Shown: positions 50,343 through 59,330 of the stretch, piece by piece | Layout of the letters: every line of letters starts with the position of its first letter | How positions within the stretch are numbered: the first letter of the stretch is position 1 | From: Flavobacteriaceae bacterium CRH | Lineage (GTDB): Bacteria; Bacteroidota; Bacteroidia; Flavobacteriales; Flavobacteriaceae | Assembly: GCA_001507425.1 (NCBI GenBank) | Contig: LMAJ01000005.1 | Location: forward strand, 1 to 64,000 | DNA: 64,000 bases | Reading direction: 5' to 3' | The notes under the pieces: model-generated | What the model was told of the DNA's origin: nothing | Seen by the model: only the letters and a program-made list of their open reading frames with translations | The model's database searches: none | Translations under genes and position numbers: made by a program

Positions 50343-51746
50343 TTATTTCAAAATCACTTTTTTAGTAACACTTTTAAAATCATCATTGGATATTTTTATC
50401 AAATAAATTCCTGAAGTTTGATTGGCCAAATTTATTTCAGTTGTTTCTGAAGTTGTTTTTTGCTGGTGAACAATACTTCCGGAAGGAGAAATCACAGAAA
50501 TAGTCGATTGTTGAGGTGCATTTACCGTAAATCGGTCAGAGCTTGGATTCGGGAAAAGTGTAACAGTAGATTTTTCGATATCAAAATTGCCGGTTGATAA
50601 AGTCGCAGTTGGAGGCAAATAAAAATTTCCAGTTAATAAAAACGAATACAATGTTTTCAGCGTGTGATTAAAGTAATTGTTTGGCTCATTTAGGTTTTTT
50701 AAATCGGTGTAAGAAGCATCTAAATGCGTTTGATTTTCTCCCGCCATTGCTGCACAGGCAAATGCGCCAACAAAAGTAGCATTGTGCCATTGTCCTATTA
50801 AAGTTCCGTTCTGATTGTAACCATCTTTAATATTTGCAGATCCGCCAAGAGTGACACGAACAAAATCTGATGATTTTTTGGCATACGTTTTTGCATCGGC
50901 ATTTCCGTTCCATACATAATCAACAGCGATACGCCAAGGAGTTCTGGCGGCATCATAAGTATATGTTTTTCCTTCTCTATTATAATTATTTGCTGAAGCT
51001 GTAGGAGAATAAGCGCCAGATGCCATGCACCAGTCAGAAACTAAACCGCCAACAGCATTATTTACTGTTAAGTTACTATTAATAATGGTATATGATTTTG
51101 CAGCAACTGAATTCCAAAAAGTTGCATCATTTGTAAAAGTACCAAAAACTCTGTAATACGCCGGAGAGAAATAAGAAGGATTTGTGATCGTACTTCCGCC
51201 AAATTGATCGCCTGGTTTTAATACAAAAGTGTTCGCTTCAACCTCATATGCTTTTATAGCAGCAATCAATGTTTTAGCATCATTTTTATAATTAATTGTT
51301 CCTGCACTTGCCCACTGATAATCGGCAACAATAAGGGCGAAAGCGGCATCAAGTTCTGCATCTGTAGCGCCATTTGCTCCATCAATTCCAGAGCAGCCAT
51401 TAATTTTCCAATTCATCACGCCATTCGAATTCACATTGTCTTTGTAATACAGCCAAAGTCCATCAAACAATGTTTTGTCACCGGAATAAACGGCAAGTAA
51501 CATTCCGTAGCCAATTCCTTCGGAGACAGTTTTAGAGGAATCGTCAAATTTTATGCGATAACGGCCGTTAGAGCAGGCTTCAACAAAATTAATTTTCCAG
51601 GTGTCGTAATTAGCTTTAGCATCCTGGCTATTTTTATTGGCTGCCATGATTCCATTTGTATATACCTTATTGGCAGGAAATGGTTGGGTTTGTGCATAAC
51701 TTTTAAGACACAAAAATGCAATACTAACGAAAAGTAGGTTTTTCAT
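50343..51746 (-). CDS. Secreted family 8 glycoside hydrolase with T9SS type A sorting domain
   Basis: 467 residues. The signal peptide ends S-Y-A-Q. The GH8 signature V-S-E-G-I-G-Y-G-M near 74-82 carries the catalytic Glu, and A-T-D-A-E-L-D-A-A-F near 127 carries the catalytic Asp. The (alpha/alpha)6 barrel runs to about 385. The last 75 residues are a T9SS type A tail: L-F-P-N-P-S-S-D-R-F near 400, then strands and final K-K-V-I-L-K. It should hydrolyse beta-1,4-glucans or chitosan outside the cell. Single gene. I cannot decide between endoglucanase, chitosanase and reducing-end xylanase. Confidence 0.9.
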   Translation of the reverse strand: MKNLLFVSIAFLCLKSYAQTQPFPANKVYTNGIMAANKNSQDAKANYDTWKINFVEACSNGRYRIKFDDSSKTVSEGIGYGMLLAVYSGDKTLFDGLWLYYKDNVNSNGVMNWKINGCSGIDGANGATDAELDAAFALIVADYQWASAGTINYKNDAKTLIAAIKAYEVEANTFVLKPGDQFGGSTITNPSYFSPAYYRVFGTFTNDATFWNSVAAKSYTIINSNLTVNNAVGGLVSDWCMASGAYSPTASANNYNREGKTYTYDAARTPWRIAVDYVWNGNADAKTYAKKSSDFVRVTLGGSANIKDGYNQNGTLIGQWHNATFVGAFACAAMAGENQTHLDASYTDLKNLNEPNNYFNHTLKTLYSFLLTGNFYLPPTATLSTGNFDIEKSTVTLFPNPSSDRFTVNAPQQSTISVISPSGSIVHQQKTTSETTEINLANQTSGIYLIKISNDDFKSVTKKVILK

Positions 51747-51797
51747 AATTATTATTTATTTGATTTAGGGACTATAAAAGTAAGAAATTTTAGATAT

Positions 51798-51845
51798 AAA
51801 AAAAACCCAAACGACAATTCGCAAAAATTGTCGTTTGGGTTTTTT
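51798..51845 (-). terminator. Terminator after tatA
   Basis: aacccaaacgacaatt/aattgtcgtttgggtt long stem with A and T runs between tatA (stop 51862) and the GH8 gene start. Confidence 0.9.
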
Positions 51846-51861
51846 AATAAGTTGGAGGTTA

Positions 51862-52044
51862 TTATTTTATTTCTTCCTCTTCTTTTTTAACAGCAGGCGC
51901 AGTATGATCGTCCTTAGCAGCGTTTTTAAATTCCTTAATTCCGCTTCCTAATCCTTTCATTAATTCCGGAATTTTTTTACCTCCAAAAAGTAATAACACA
52001 ATACCTACTATTACGAGGATTTCTGTAAGACCTAATCTTCCCAT
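51862..52044 (-). CDS. tatA: Twin-arginine translocase subunit TatA/E
   Basis: 60 residues. One N-terminal transmembrane helix ([19 protein letters not shown]) near 6-25 with the conserved F-G-x-K-K-I-P-E and G-L-G-S-G-I-K-E-F amphipathic helix. The charged Lys/Glu tail is short. It forms the pore-associated component of the Tat system for folded proteins. No tatC is in the window. It is divergently oriented from the gene starting at 52241. Confidence 0.93.
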   Translation of the reverse strand: MGRLGLTEILVIVGIVLLLFGGKKIPELMKGLGSGIKEFKNAAKDDHTAPAVKKEEEEIK

Positions 52045-52214
52045 GATTGTATATTTAAAGCCGAAGCAAATTAATTTCTAATTGTACCGCAAAGGTATAT
52101 AGAATATACGAACAACTAGAGGATTTGGATTAAAATAAAGCGTTAAATATTTTATAAAATCATTAAATAAGTGTATTCCCTCATTTTTCTCAGGTATCAG
52201 CAAGACGATTTTAT

Positions 52215-52222
52215 TATATTTG
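52215..52222 (+). promoter_or_regulatory. -7 box before the membrane-anchor protein
   Basis: TATATTTG, 18 nt before the ATG at 52241. Confidence 0.6.
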
Positions 52223-52240
52223 CGAGTATAAATAACCAAA

Positions 52241-52744
52241 ATGGCAAGGAAAAAACGTAATTTAAGAAAAAAATTATTCATTAAAAACCGCTTGGTAATT
52301 TTGAACGTGGATACGTTTGAAGAGATTTTCTCGTTCAAACTTACCTTAATGAATGTATTTGTGGTTTTTTCTTTGGGTGGCATATTTTTAATAGCGGTAA
52401 CTACTTTCATAATTGCCTTTACACCATTAAGAGAATTTATTCCTGGATATTCTTCTACACAATTAAAAAAGAACGCAACAGAATTAGCCATAAAATCAGA
52501 TTCGTTGGCGATTGCATTAAAGAAAAATGAAGCCTATATAAAAGGAATCCAAAAAGTCTTAAATGGCCAGTTAGAATATGCAAAATTCAACAAAGATTCT
52601 ATTTTATCAGAAACAGAAGAAACGCCGGACTTTAATATGAAAACTTCTGAAGCAGAAATTAAATTAAGAGAAGAAGTTGCGAAAATAGAGAAGGAGTCAG
52701 GTGAGAAAAAGGAAAAGAAGAAAACAAAAAATGCCAAAAAATAA
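52241..52744 (+). CDS. Membrane-anchored coiled-coil protein resembling the N-terminal part of M23 peptidases
   Basis: 167 residues. One transmembrane segment (about 36-60), followed by P-L-R-E-F-I-P-G-Y-S-S, an arrangement seen at the front of Bacteroidota M23-type peptidases. The coiled coil (A-I-K-S-D-S-L-A-I-A-L-K-K-N-E) runs to about 115, then a Lys/Glu tail (K-K-E-K-K-K-T-K). The LytM/M23 catalytic domain is absent, so this is either a truncated or a regulatory anchor form. The GH3-family gene starts 9 nt after its stop. Confidence 0.6.
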   Translation: MARKKRNLRKKLFIKNRLVILNVDTFEEIFSFKLTLMNVFVVFSLGGIFLIAVTTFIIAFTPLREFIPGYSSTQLKKNATELAIKSDSLAIALKKNEAYIKGIQKVLNGQLEYAKFNKDSILSETEETPDFNMKTSEAEIKLREEVAKIEKESGEKKEKKKTKNAKK

Positions 52745-52753
52745 CCTATAAAA

Positions 52754-54238
52754 ATGTCAGTTAAATCAGTAGCAGCAAAAATATTTGCCCGCAAAATATA
52801 CAAGCAAACACAGGAATGGGCCAATAAGCCTGTTGAAACTCAATTGGCAGTTTTTAAAAGTTTAATCAATAGTGCAAAAGATACAGAATTTGGAGTTGCT
52901 CATCAATTTGATAAAATAAAAACTTTTGAAGATTTTCAAAAAAATGTTCCAATTCGGGATTACGAAGATTTAAAAACATATATCGAAAAAGTTAAGTTAG
53001 GCGAAGAAAATATTCTCTGGAAAGGTAAACCGCTTTATTTTGCTAAAACTTCAGGAACAACCTCAGGAGCAAAATATATTCCGTTAACAAAAGAATCAAT
53101 GCCTACGCATATTAAAGCTTCGCGAAATGCCATTTTACATTATATTCATGAAACCGGAAATGCCGATTTTGTAGATGGTAAAATGATTTTCCTTCAGGGA
53201 AGTCCAATTTTGACAGAAAAACACGGAATTAAATTTGGAAGACTTTCAGGAATTGCAGCACATTTTGTTCCGAAATATTTACAAAAAAACCGAATGCCTT
53301 CGTGGGAAACCAATTGTATCGAAGACTGGGAAACTAAAGTAAATGCCATTGTAGACGAAACAATTAATCAGAATATGAGTGTGATTTCCGGGATTCCTTC
53401 CTGGGTTCAAATGTATTTTGAGAAATTACAGGAAAAAAGCGGCGGAAAAAAAATTAATGAAATATTTAAAAACTTTAATCTCTTCATTTACGGCGGCGTT
53501 AATTATGAGCCGTACCGAGCGAAGTTCGAAAACCTGATTGGTAAAAAAGTAGACAGCATCGAGTTGTTTCCTGCCTCTGAAGGATTTTTTGCTTATCAAG
53601 ATACGCAAAAAGCAAAAGGAATGTTGTTGTTATTGAATTCCGGAATATTCTATGAGTTCATTAAAACAGATGAATTTTTTACAGAAAATCCAAAAAGATA
53701 CGCGATTGGCGAAGTAGAATTAGGCGTGAATTATGCTTTAATAGTTTCTACAAACGCCGGACTTTGGGGTTATAATATTGGTGATACTGTTCAGTTTACG
53801 TCTCTGTTTCCGCATCGAGTTATAGTTTCAGGCCGAATTAAACATTTTATTTCTGCTTTTGGAGAACACGTCATTGCTACGGAAGTAGAAACCGCCATGA
53901 AAGAAGCAACACAGAATACCCAAATAGTAATAAACGAATTTACGGTTGCGCCACAAATAAATCCGTCAGGCGGATTACCGTATCACGAATGGTTTGTAGA
54001 ATTTGAAAATGAGCCTGAAAACATGGAGACTTTTTCAGAAGCGATTGACAACGCAATGCGAAAGAAAAACATTTATTACGACGATTTGATTACCGGAAAC
54101 GTTTTAAGAAAAGTAGTGGTAACGAAAGTTTCTAAAAACGGATTTCAGGATTATATGAAATCGCAAGGAAAATTAGGCGGACAAAATAAGATCCCAAGAT
54201 TATCCAATAATAGAGATATTGCGGATAATTTGAAATAG
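52754..54238 (+). CDS. GH3-family acyl-adenylate synthetase-like protein
   Basis: 494 residues. The adenylate-forming signature appears as F-A-K-T-S-G-T-T-S-G near 96-105. Other GH3-family blocks are I-P-S-W-V-Q-M-Y near 215, L-F-P-A-S-E-G-F-F-A-Y near 272, and I-S-A-F-G-E-H-V near 370. The family (named after plant GH3 auxin conjugases) conjugates amino acids to carboxylic acids by an acyl-AMP intermediate in plants; bacterial members have unknown substrates. Length and motifs are complete. It follows the anchor protein by 9 nt. Confidence 0.82.
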   Translation: MSVKSVAAKIFARKIYKQTQEWANKPVETQLAVFKSLINSAKDTEFGVAHQFDKIKTFEDFQKNVPIRDYEDLKTYIEKVKLGEENILWKGKPLYFAKTSGTTSGAKYIPLTKESMPTHIKASRNAILHYIHETGNADFVDGKMIFLQGSPILTEKHGIKFGRLSGIAAHFVPKYLQKNRMPSWETNCIEDWETKVNAIVDETINQNMSVISGIPSWVQMYFEKLQEKSGGKKINEIFKNFNLFIYGGVNYEPYRAKFENLIGKKVDSIELFPASEGFFAYQDTQKAKGMLLLLNSGIFYEFIKTDEFFTENPKRYAIGEVELGVNYALIVSTNAGLWGYNIGDTVQFTSLFPHRVIVSGRIKHFISAFGEHVIATEVETAMKEATQNTQIVINEFTVAPQINPSGGLPYHEWFVEFENEPENMETFSEAIDNAMRKKNIYYDDLITGNVLRKVVVTKVSKNGFQDYMKSQGKLGGQNKIPRLSNNRDIADNLK

Positions 54239-54241
54239 CAA

Positions 54242-54922
54242 ATGAAATTATCAAATAATGCTTTCAAGTATTTTACAAAATTAAAAAGGAATAAAAAATT
54301 TGTAATTGATTTAGATGATTTATTAAATTATTTTAAAAGATATAATATTCCGGAGTTTGAAAAAATAATTGAATTTCAATTAAATTTTTCCGGACTTGAA
54401 TTGAAAATTAAAAATAATGAATCATCAAATTTTAATGCCTTTTTAATTTCTAAAAAGGATATTCTAAATCATAATGAAATTGAATATTTATTGATAGACA
54501 ATAGATACTATTTTTATTGTGGAGATCATGAAACAGCTCAATTTTGGTTTGTAATATCTAATACTGGAGAAATTTGTACTTATAATGAAGTAAATGAAAC
54601 AGTAAATATTATTTACACCTCATTTGAAAAATTTATCGAAAGTTATTCTTTTCAAGATTTAATAAAAAGGAATAATAAATATGAATATCCAGCCTATTTT
54701 AATTTATTAGATGATGTTCGTTTTAATGAATTAATTGTAAACTATACCATTTATAATGCATCAAATGATGAATTTAATTACTGGATGTCAAATGGAAATT
54801 TAATAATAAAAAAAGGTATTTGGTTACACGAACATATTTTTTATATTCACGTTTATGGTGAAAACAAAATTGAATGTGAGAAGTTTATCGAATTATTAAA
54901 AGAAGAAAAAATTATATTATAG
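54242..54922 (+). CDS. Possible SUKH/SMI1-KNR4-like protein
   Basis: 226 residues, very AT-rich (Lys, Asn, Ile and Phe dominate), unlike the GH3 gene before it. N-terminal I-P-E-F-E-K-I-I-E-F-Q-L-N-F-S-G-L near 38-54 and the block G-D-H-E-T-A-Q-F-W-F-V-I-S-N-T-G-E-I near 92-109, then F-E-K-F-I-E-S near 128, follow the SUKH pattern. SUKH proteins are often toxin immunity factors. The second half is unassigned. No toxin is adjacent. It starts 3 nt after GH3. Confidence 0.5.
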   Translation: MKLSNNAFKYFTKLKRNKKFVIDLDDLLNYFKRYNIPEFEKIIEFQLNFSGLELKIKNNESSNFNAFLISKKDILNHNEIEYLLIDNRYYFYCGDHETAQFWFVISNTGEICTYNEVNETVNIIYTSFEKFIESYSFQDLIKRNNKYEYPAYFNLLDDVRFNELIVNYTIYNASNDEFNYWMSNGNLIIKKGIWLHEHIFYIHVYGENKIECEKFIELLKEEKIIL

Positions 54923-54942
54923 AAGAAAAATGATTGATTTCT

Positions 54943-55281
54943 ATGAAATATAAATATCATTTAAGACCTGGTGATCAATCTCAGGATTTGTTAATTGAAA
55001 TATTTAGCGGAGTTGAAAATGAATATTTCCTGACCGATTTACTAGATTCAATTACAGCAATAAATGCTAAAATAGATAAAATTAGTGACCTTTGGATGAA
55101 TGATGAAATTTTAATTGAAGTGAGCTCAGATGTGGGTTTCTTTTCCATTTCAAAAGACATTTGGGATTTTGCTTTTATAATGTCAGATCATAATAAGGAA
55201 TGTATAAAGAAAATAAGTTTACTATTATCAGAAAACGAAAATTTTCAAAAAGTAGAAGTTAATTTTGAAAAATATAAATAA
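54943..55281 (+). CDS. Hypothetical protein, 112 aa, immunity-like context
   Basis: ATG 54943 is chosen because the upstream codon at 54934 is TTG. The protein is acidic and beta-rich at the start (Y-K-Y-H-L-R-P-G-D-Q-S-Q-D-L-L-I-E-I-F), with helices near the end (C-I-K-K-I-S-L-L-L-S-E-N-E-N). No family is recognised. It lies 20 nt after the SUKH-like gene, so the two form a possible pair. Confidence 0.5.
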   Translation: MKYKYHLRPGDQSQDLLIEIFSGVENEYFLTDLLDSITAINAKIDKISDLWMNDEILIEVSSDVGFFSISKDIWDFAFIMSDHNKECIKKISLLLSENENFQKVEVNFEKYK

Positions 55282-55347
55282 TAAAACCATTTTCGTTTAA
55301 TCGAAAATTCAAATCATCTTCTTTAAGAAGATTTTTAAAATAAAAGC

Positions 55348-57027
55348 ATGAAAGAAACCAAACATATATCAAGATCAAGAGCGCAGGAATCATCTGCAGC
55401 GATAGAAAAAATGTACATTACAATGCGCCACTTATTCAACCGTGGGTTTTATAAACCAATGGGGGTTTCGGGCGATAGTTTACGCGAATCATTATTAGCT
55501 TTACGACCTGAAATTTACGGAAATATAGGCGAAGAAAAAGTAGAATTAAACGGGCTTTTGTACGTTATAGAACGTTTGCCAATAGGAATTGAGCAGTGCC
55601 GATTCATTAATCTAACTTCAGACGAAGGATATTCGAAATCGCATTTTCAGGCCATTGTTCCTCCAAAAAGAAGAAGAAATTGTTACCGAATTGATGAGGA
55701 ACAAATGAATGTTGAAATCACGCGCGGTCGATCTGACATTTATGATATCCTGACACATTTGACTTTTATTTTTATCGAATCGCATAAAATTAAAAACAGG
55801 GTTTTATTAGACGATGGCGGCGAGGTTTCGCGCGATTGGTTAAAATTGGAACAAGCGGTAACGCAAACCAAAAAATTATCTTTAATAGAAAAAGAAAAAG
55901 CGATCTCGCATGTTGCCAATATTTTAGCAAGAACATTTGAGGAAGTTTTAGATATCTATGACGCTTTCGGCTCTGAAAATGCTCCGGACCGTTTTCTGCA
56001 TGTTATTTACTGGTTAGGAAAACTGGCGATCGAAGAATTAATAGACAATAATAAACGTACGATAACTTTTAGTCCGGTTTTAAGAGAACGTTTAGGGCAC
56101 CACATTCACGGCGAAATCTGGGCAACCAATATCAAGGAAGTTTTAAAAGCAAATAATCTTTTAAAACGACCAATTCACGTAATAAGTGCGAATATGCACA
56201 GCGTAATGAATTCTATTTTTGCAACGCCGTTGTTGAAAACAAAATTCAAGGACAAATCGGATTTCTTTATTTATGAAGAACTAAGCAAATCAGGAGCAAA
56301 AGAAGTTAGGGCACAGGTTGAAGAACTTGCCTTGAAAAACGGAATGATTTCATTGCCGGATACTTCAGGAACAAATATCGATGTTCAGATTTTTGACACG
56401 GCCAAGATTGACTGGGCAAAAACAACATTTTCGTATGCTAATATTAATGAAGAAAAACCAGTAATCATTGTTATGGATTATGCGTTTGGTGAACAGGCTT
56501 ACGAAACAATCGATGAACTTTTAAAACCGTATAAAAAAGATACTTTGCTAAACGTCAAATCAGTTTCTATAATGGGAAAAGCCGGAATTCTGGAAGGCGG
56601 AAAAGGCGACATCATGATTCCGACGGCACATATAAATGAAGGAACTGCTGATAATTATTTCTTTGAAAATGAATTAACAGGCGCTATGTTTGAAGGAAAT
56701 GACATTGCTGTTTTTGAAGGAGCAATGGTTACCGTTTTAGGAACATCTCTGCAAAACAGAGATTTATTAAAGTTCTTTCACGAATCGACCTGGGGCGTAA
56801 TTGGTCTTGAAATGGAAGGCTCTTATTACCAGAAAGCAATTCAGTCAGCATCAAAAATTAGAAAAAGCGTACCGCACGATATTAAAGTTCGTTATGCTTA
56901 TTATGCTTCAGATAATCCGTTAGAAACCGGAAGTACATTGGCTTCAGGAGGACTTGGAACGACTGGCGTAAAACCAACCTATTTGATTACTATTAAAATT
57001 TTGGAACAAATTTTTAACGTAAAATAA
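55348..57027 (+). CDS. DUF6909-like protein with nucleoside-phosphorylase-like C-terminus
   Basis: 559 residues. The N-terminal half is helical with R-H-L-F-N-R-G-F-Y-K-P near 28, then D-D-G-G-E-V-S-R-D-W-L. The C-terminal half reads like a nucleosidase/phosphorylase fold: V-I-V-M-D-Y-A-F-G near 370, G-K-A-G-I-L-E-G-G-K-G-D-I-M-I-P near 410, and the nucleoside-binding G-L-E-M-E-G-S-Y near 487. This agrees with the DUF6909 family of Bacteroidota and with an AMP-nucleosidase-like activity. Catalytic details are inferred. The polysaccharide locus starts 8 nt later. Confidence 0.7.
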   Translation: MKETKHISRSRAQESSAAIEKMYITMRHLFNRGFYKPMGVSGDSLRESLLALRPEIYGNIGEEKVELNGLLYVIERLPIGIEQCRFINLTSDEGYSKSHFQAIVPPKRRRNCYRIDEEQMNVEITRGRSDIYDILTHLTFIFIESHKIKNRVLLDDGGEVSRDWLKLEQAVTQTKKLSLIEKEKAISHVANILARTFEEVLDIYDAFGSENAPDRFLHVIYWLGKLAIEELIDNNKRTITFSPVLRERLGHHIHGEIWATNIKEVLKANNLLKRPIHVISANMHSVMNSIFATPLLKTKFKDKSDFFIYEELSKSGAKEVRAQVEELALKNGMISLPDTSGTNIDVQIFDTAKIDWAKTTFSYANINEEKPVIIVMDYAFGEQAYETIDELLKPYKKDTLLNVKSVSIMGKAGILEGGKGDIMIPTAHINEGTADNYFFENELTGAMFEGNDIAVFEGAMVTVLGTSLQNRDLLKFFHESTWGVIGLEMEGSYYQKAIQSASKIRKSVPHDIKVRYAYYASDNPLETGSTLASGGLGTTGVKPTYLITIKILEQIFNVK

Positions 57028-57035
57028 AAACATAA

Positions 57036-58037
57036 ATGAGTACAAATGTACCGCAAAATAATAGAGATCAGGAAATTGATATTTTTCAACTTTCAAAAAG
57101 TATAGGTAATTTTTTTGATCGTGTTAATGGGTCTGTTTTTAGATCAATTCAGTTTTTTGTGCAAAGTTGGATTGTTATTTTAATTTTAGTTGTACTCGGA
57201 TTTGGATTTGGATGGTATTTTGATATCAATAAAAAATCATTTCAAAATAAGGTTATTGTTACCCCTAATTTTGGAAGTGTTGATTATTTGTATTCAAAAG
57301 TTGATTTGATACAAGCTAAAATTGTTTCGGGTGATACTGCTTTCTTAAAAAATGTGGTTGGAATTTCACATCCGGAAATGATCAGAAAAATTGAAATTAA
57401 GCCCGTAGCAGACGTTTATAAATTTATCGAAGATAAAGAACAAAATCTTGAACTTATAAAATTAATGGCTGAGGTTGGCGAAGTCAAGAAAGTTTTAGAA
57501 GATAATATTACCAGCAAAAACTATACTTTTCATACTATTTCTTTTGTTTCAGATAACCTTACAAATGAAAAAGAAGTTCTTGAACCGTTGCTTAAATACC
57601 TGAATAGTTCAGAATATTTTAATAAGATTCAACAAATCGGATATAAAAATCTTGAACAGCAAATTGCTCAAAACGATACTATTATTGCTCAGATCGATGA
57701 AGTTTTAAACGGATTTGCTAATACTGTAAAAAACGGACCTAAAAATGATAAGCTAATTTATTATAATGAGAATACCCAATTAAATGACATTATAAAAACC
57801 AAGCAAAAATTGGTTATTGATCAGGGAGAAAATAAACTAAAACTAGTTAGATCTGATAAAATAATTAAAGAAATTAATTCAACGTTAAACATAAATGACA
57901 GCAAAATTACAAATGACAGATATAAATTCTTGTTTCCAATTTTCTTCATTTTTATTTTTGTTGTGATTAGTTTATTCTCTAAATTTTATAAAAAACAACA
58001 GAGAATTCAAAATGAAAAAACAATTGAAAATCAATAA
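57036..58037 (+). CDS. Wzz-type chain-length determinant-like protein
   Basis: 333 residues. Two transmembrane segments bracket a long periplasmic coiled part: about 45-65 and 290-310. The internal part has heptads and ends with N-D-R-Y-K-F-L-F-P-I-F-F-I before the second helix, as in Wzz/PCP co-polymerases. The start of the wzx-like gene (58012) overlaps this gene's last 26 nt, showing coupling. It probably controls polysaccharide chain length or export. Confidence 0.75.
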   Translation: MSTNVPQNNRDQEIDIFQLSKSIGNFFDRVNGSVFRSIQFFVQSWIVILILVVLGFGFGWYFDINKKSFQNKVIVTPNFGSVDYLYSKVDLIQAKIVSGDTAFLKNVVGISHPEMIRKIEIKPVADVYKFIEDKEQNLELIKLMAEVGEVKKVLEDNITSKNYTFHTISFVSDNLTNEKEVLEPLLKYLNSSEYFNKIQQIGYKNLEQQIAQNDTIIAQIDEVLNGFANTVKNGPKNDKLIYYNENTQLNDIIKTKQKLVIDQGENKLKLVRSDKIIKEINSTLNINDSKITNDRYKFLFPIFFIFIFVVISLFSKFYKKQQRIQNEKTIENQ

Positions 58038-59328
58038 TATATTTGAGAGACTATCTCGAAATCCATTTTTAAAACAAACCTTTGCTACTTTGCTTTTAAG
58101 GATTTTTGGAGTTCTGTTGTTATTTGGTTTTACGGTTTTTTTGACTAAATCTTACAGTCCTAAATTAGTTGGACAATATGATTTTGCAAGATCTTTTTTA
58201 TTAGCAGTTGGCAGCATTTGTTTGTTGGGTTTTGATCAGTCTATTTTATATTTTAAAGGAAAATTAGCCAGTCAAAATGCGCTTGCAGAATTGAAAAATA
58301 TTTATACCAAAATGGTAAAGATGCTTTTTGCAATTTCTGTAATTACATTAATTATAATTTTAATAATCGATAACAAAATAATTAACGATTATTTTAGAGA
58401 TACTGAAGTATATCTTATTTTTCTAAAAGGTGCTGCAACCTTATTTTTTTACGGACTCTATACATTAAATACAGAAGTTATCAGGGCTTTAGATAAACTC
58501 TATATAGCAGAATTATTCAGAAACATTCTCAAATATATACCGTTAATTTTAGGTTCTATTGTTTTAATTTATTGGCATAAAGAAGCTTATTTGGTAGATA
58601 TTTTCTTTTTTGGATTTGTTTTTTTAGCAGTTATAAGTTCGGTATTTGTTTTAAGTTATTTTAGAAAAACAACAATTTTAAAAATAACATATAGCGTTTC
58701 AAAAAAAGAGATTTTTTCTAAATCATATCCAATTGCTATAAGTAGTATGGCTATGTTTTTATTAATGTGTTTTGATATTATGTTTTTAAAAAAATATCGT
58801 AACGATGAAACAGTTGCTTATTATTCAATAGGAGTTAAATTAATGACTATTATTTCAGTAGTAATTTTATCTATTAACATTACAATTTCGGCTAAAATTT
58901 CAGAATGTTTTTCCAGTCAGAATAAAGCAGAATTGACAAAAATATTAAGGAATAGTTCGAGGTTAATTTTCGGAATTACAGTTCCGGTAATTATTGCAAT
59001 GTGCCTTTTTTCAGAACATATTCTGCTTTTTTTTGGTCATCAATATGTTGTAGCTAAAGAAGCATTTTTGATTTTAATAATCGGACAAGGAGTTTGTTCA
59101 GCATTTGGGGCATCTCCTGTTTATTTAAATATGACGGGAAGGCAACATGCTTTTCAGCTTATTTTAATAATTGCTGTAATAATTAATTTTACACTAAACC
59201 GATTTTTAATTCCTATTTACGGAATGAATGGTGCCGCAATAGCATTTGTCTCGAGTTCTTTTTTTTGGAATTTTACTGTGGCAGTAATCATTTATCAAAA
59301 AGATAAAATAAAAGTTTTTTTGAATTAA
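58012..59328 (+). CDS. Polysaccharide flippase (Wzx/MOP family)
   Basis: 438 residues with 12 or so transmembrane segments. The N-terminal L-L-R-I-F-G-V-L-L-L-F-G-F-T-V-F-L-T-K-S-Y near 25-45 matches the MOP/PST family of lipid-linked sugar flippases. R-A-L-D-K-L-Y-I-A near 155 is a loop typical of Wzx. It moves undecaprenyl-linked oligosaccharide across the inner membrane. It overlaps the Wzz-like gene by 26 nt and is followed by a GT2 gene 2 nt later. Confidence 0.88.
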   Translation: MKKQLKINNIFERLSRNPFLKQTFATLLLRIFGVLLLFGFTVFLTKSYSPKLVGQYDFARSFLLAVGSICLLGFDQSILYFKGKLASQNALAELKNIYTKMVKMLFAISVITLIIILIIDNKIINDYFRDTEVYLIFLKGAATLFFYGLYTLNTEVIRALDKLYIAELFRNILKYIPLILGSIVLIYWHKEAYLVDIFFFGFVFLAVISSVFVLSYFRKTTILKITYSVSKKEIFSKSYPIAISSMAMFLLMCFDIMFLKKYRNDETVAYYSIGVKLMTIISVVILSINITISAKISECFSSQNKAELTKILRNSSRLIFGITVPVIIAMCLFSEHILLFFGHQYVVAKEAFLILIIGQGVCSAFGASPVYLNMTGRQHAFQLILIIAVIINFTLNRFLIPIYGMNGAAIAFVSSSFFWNFTVAVIIYQKDKIKVFLN

Positions 59329-59330
59329 TA

